From: Saprospiraceae bacterium
GTDB taxonomy: Bacteria; Bacteroidota; Bacteroidia; Chitinophagales; Saprospiraceae
Direction: 5' to 3'
Assembly (NCBI GenBank): GCA_016714985.1
Contig: JADKBS010000001.1
Coordinates: 825,001-889,000 of the forward strand
DNA length: 64,000 nt
Part shown: positions 63,318 through 64,000 of the stretch, one piece after another
Layout: each line of letters starts with the position of its first letter
Position numbering within the stretch: position 1 is the stretch's first letter
Program-made: the position numbers and the translations under genes
The notes under the pieces: generated by a model
The model's database searches: none
The model's input: only the letters and a program-made list of their open reading frames with translations
What the model was told of the DNA's origin: nothing

Positions 63318-64000
63318 TCAAAAATCAATCACACATTCTGGCAGCAGTCGCTTTATTTTGTCATGCTCTGATATTGGAATGGGGTTGCCCCTCAAATCCA
63401 TATCGGTCAGTCTTTTGAGTTGAACGATTTCTCCTGGCAGTCCCTTCAATTGGTTTTCGCCCAAATACAGCCTGTTTAGTCTTTTGAGTTGTAATATTGC
63501 CTGCGGCAGTCCCGTCAATTGATTTTTGCTCAAATTCAGCCAAGATAAACTCTTTAGTTGCCCGATTTCCCCCGGCAGGTCTGCGAATTGATTACCGCTA
63601 AAATCCAAGGATGTCAAGCTTTTAAGTTCCCCAATTTCCTTTGGTAGGTGTGTCAATCGGTTGAAGCCCAAACCCAAGTCAGTCAGGCTTTTGAGTTGCC
63701 CGATTTCCCTAGGTAGGCCAGTCAATTGGTTGAAACTCAAGTTCAGAGAGGCTAGGCTTTTCAGATGCTCGATTTCTCTCGGCAAGCCCGTCAATCTGTT
63801 CTTGTTCAATTCCAGTTTGGTTAGATTTTTCAGTTGCTCGATTTCCTTTGGTAGGTTTGTCAAATGGTTGTCGCTCAAATCCAGCGTGGTCAGGCTTTTC
63901 AGTTGCCAGATTTCACTAGGTAGGCTCGTCAATTGATTACCACTCAAACCCAGCGAGGCCAGACTTTTCAGGTGCCCGATTTCACTAGGTAGGCTCGTCA
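63318..64000 (-). CDS. Leucine-rich-repeat protein (5' partial)
   Basis: The C-terminal 227 residues of an LRR protein whose start lies beyond the window; the frame stays open to base 64000. It has about nine 23-residue repeats of the form LPxEIxQLKSLTxLDLSxNxLTG (for example LPREIGQLKSLTDLGLGFNR, LPGEIGQLKSLSWLNLSKNQ), the disease-resistance-like or Leu-rich type found in bacteria with ROCO or other signalling domains. The C-terminal cap reads MDLRGNPIPISEHDKIKRLL then PECVIDF. No T9SS tail follows, so it is likely intracellular, though the missing N-terminus could change this. Function: protein-protein interaction by family; partners unknown. Confidence 0.92.
   Translation of the reverse strand, partial: TSLPSEIGHLKSLASLGLSGNQLTSLPSEIWQLKSLTTLDLSDNHLTNLPKEIEQLKNLTKLELNKNRLTGLPREIEHLKSLASLNLSFNQLTGLPREIGQLKSLTDLGLGFNRLTHLPKEIGELKSLTSLDFSGNQFADLPGEIGQLKSLSWLNLSKNQLTGLPQAILQLKRLNRLYLGENQLKGLPGEIVQLKRLTDMDLRGNPIPISEHDKIKRLLPECVIDF

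Overview
The window looks like a chromosomal contig from a Bacteroidota bacterium, most likely in or near the Saprospiria. The reasons are several proteins with type IX secretion (T9SS) sorting tails, SprB-type repeats, the adjacent set porV/porU/PorP-SprF/gldJ, promoters of the Bacteroidota form TTG-N17-TAnnTTTG, and Y_Y_Y two-component propeller sensors. I saw no tRNA or rRNA gene and no CRISPR array.

Layout. 1-3.8 kb: the 3' part of a very GC-rich, T9SS-sorted surface protein with cohesin-like and dockerin-like modules. 4.1-11.1 kb: a polyprenyl-phosphate sugar transferase, a lipoprotein, an MFS transporter and pyruvate phosphate dikinase. 11.3-17.7 kb: a translationally coupled pair of DUF262 genes (GmrSD-like, putative defence), each disrupted by a copy of the same 1.25-kb IS4-type element with 9-bp target duplications. 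18.2-26.1 kb: a minus-strand island holding a subtilase without signal peptide, three small proteins, a stand-alone AraC-type HTH protein, a LuxR-type response regulator and a propeller histidine kinase. 26.5-35.8 kb: four T9SS-secreted repeat proteins (BNR/beta-helix, L-domain-like, delta-60, propeller-like). 35.9-45.9 kb: an M28 peptidase and the T9SS block porV, porU, PorP/SprF, gldJ. 46.2-54 kb: a MITE-like element, murF, recN and several envelope proteins. 54.1-60.8 kb: a SprB-repeat secreted protein and a TonB-receptor-like outer-membrane protein. 61.0-62.0 kb: a close relative of eukaryotic dihydroceramide delta-4 desaturases. 62.0-63.1 kb: a REP-associated tyrosine transposase between two REP arrays. 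63.3 kb to the end: a leucine-rich-repeat protein running off the window.

How the parts fit. Much of the window serves the cell envelope: T9SS core components (PorV, PorU, GldJ, PorP/SprF) lie beside five or more of their likely cargo proteins. MurF and the sugar transferase act in wall and polysaccharide synthesis, and the desaturase suggests modified sphingolipids.

Caution. Many genes are broken by single-base indels, usually in short homopolymers, and mostly in repetitive regions. The two IS copies differ from each other by the same kind of change. Much of the apparent gene decay is therefore probably sequence error, and I describe such genes as single loci.
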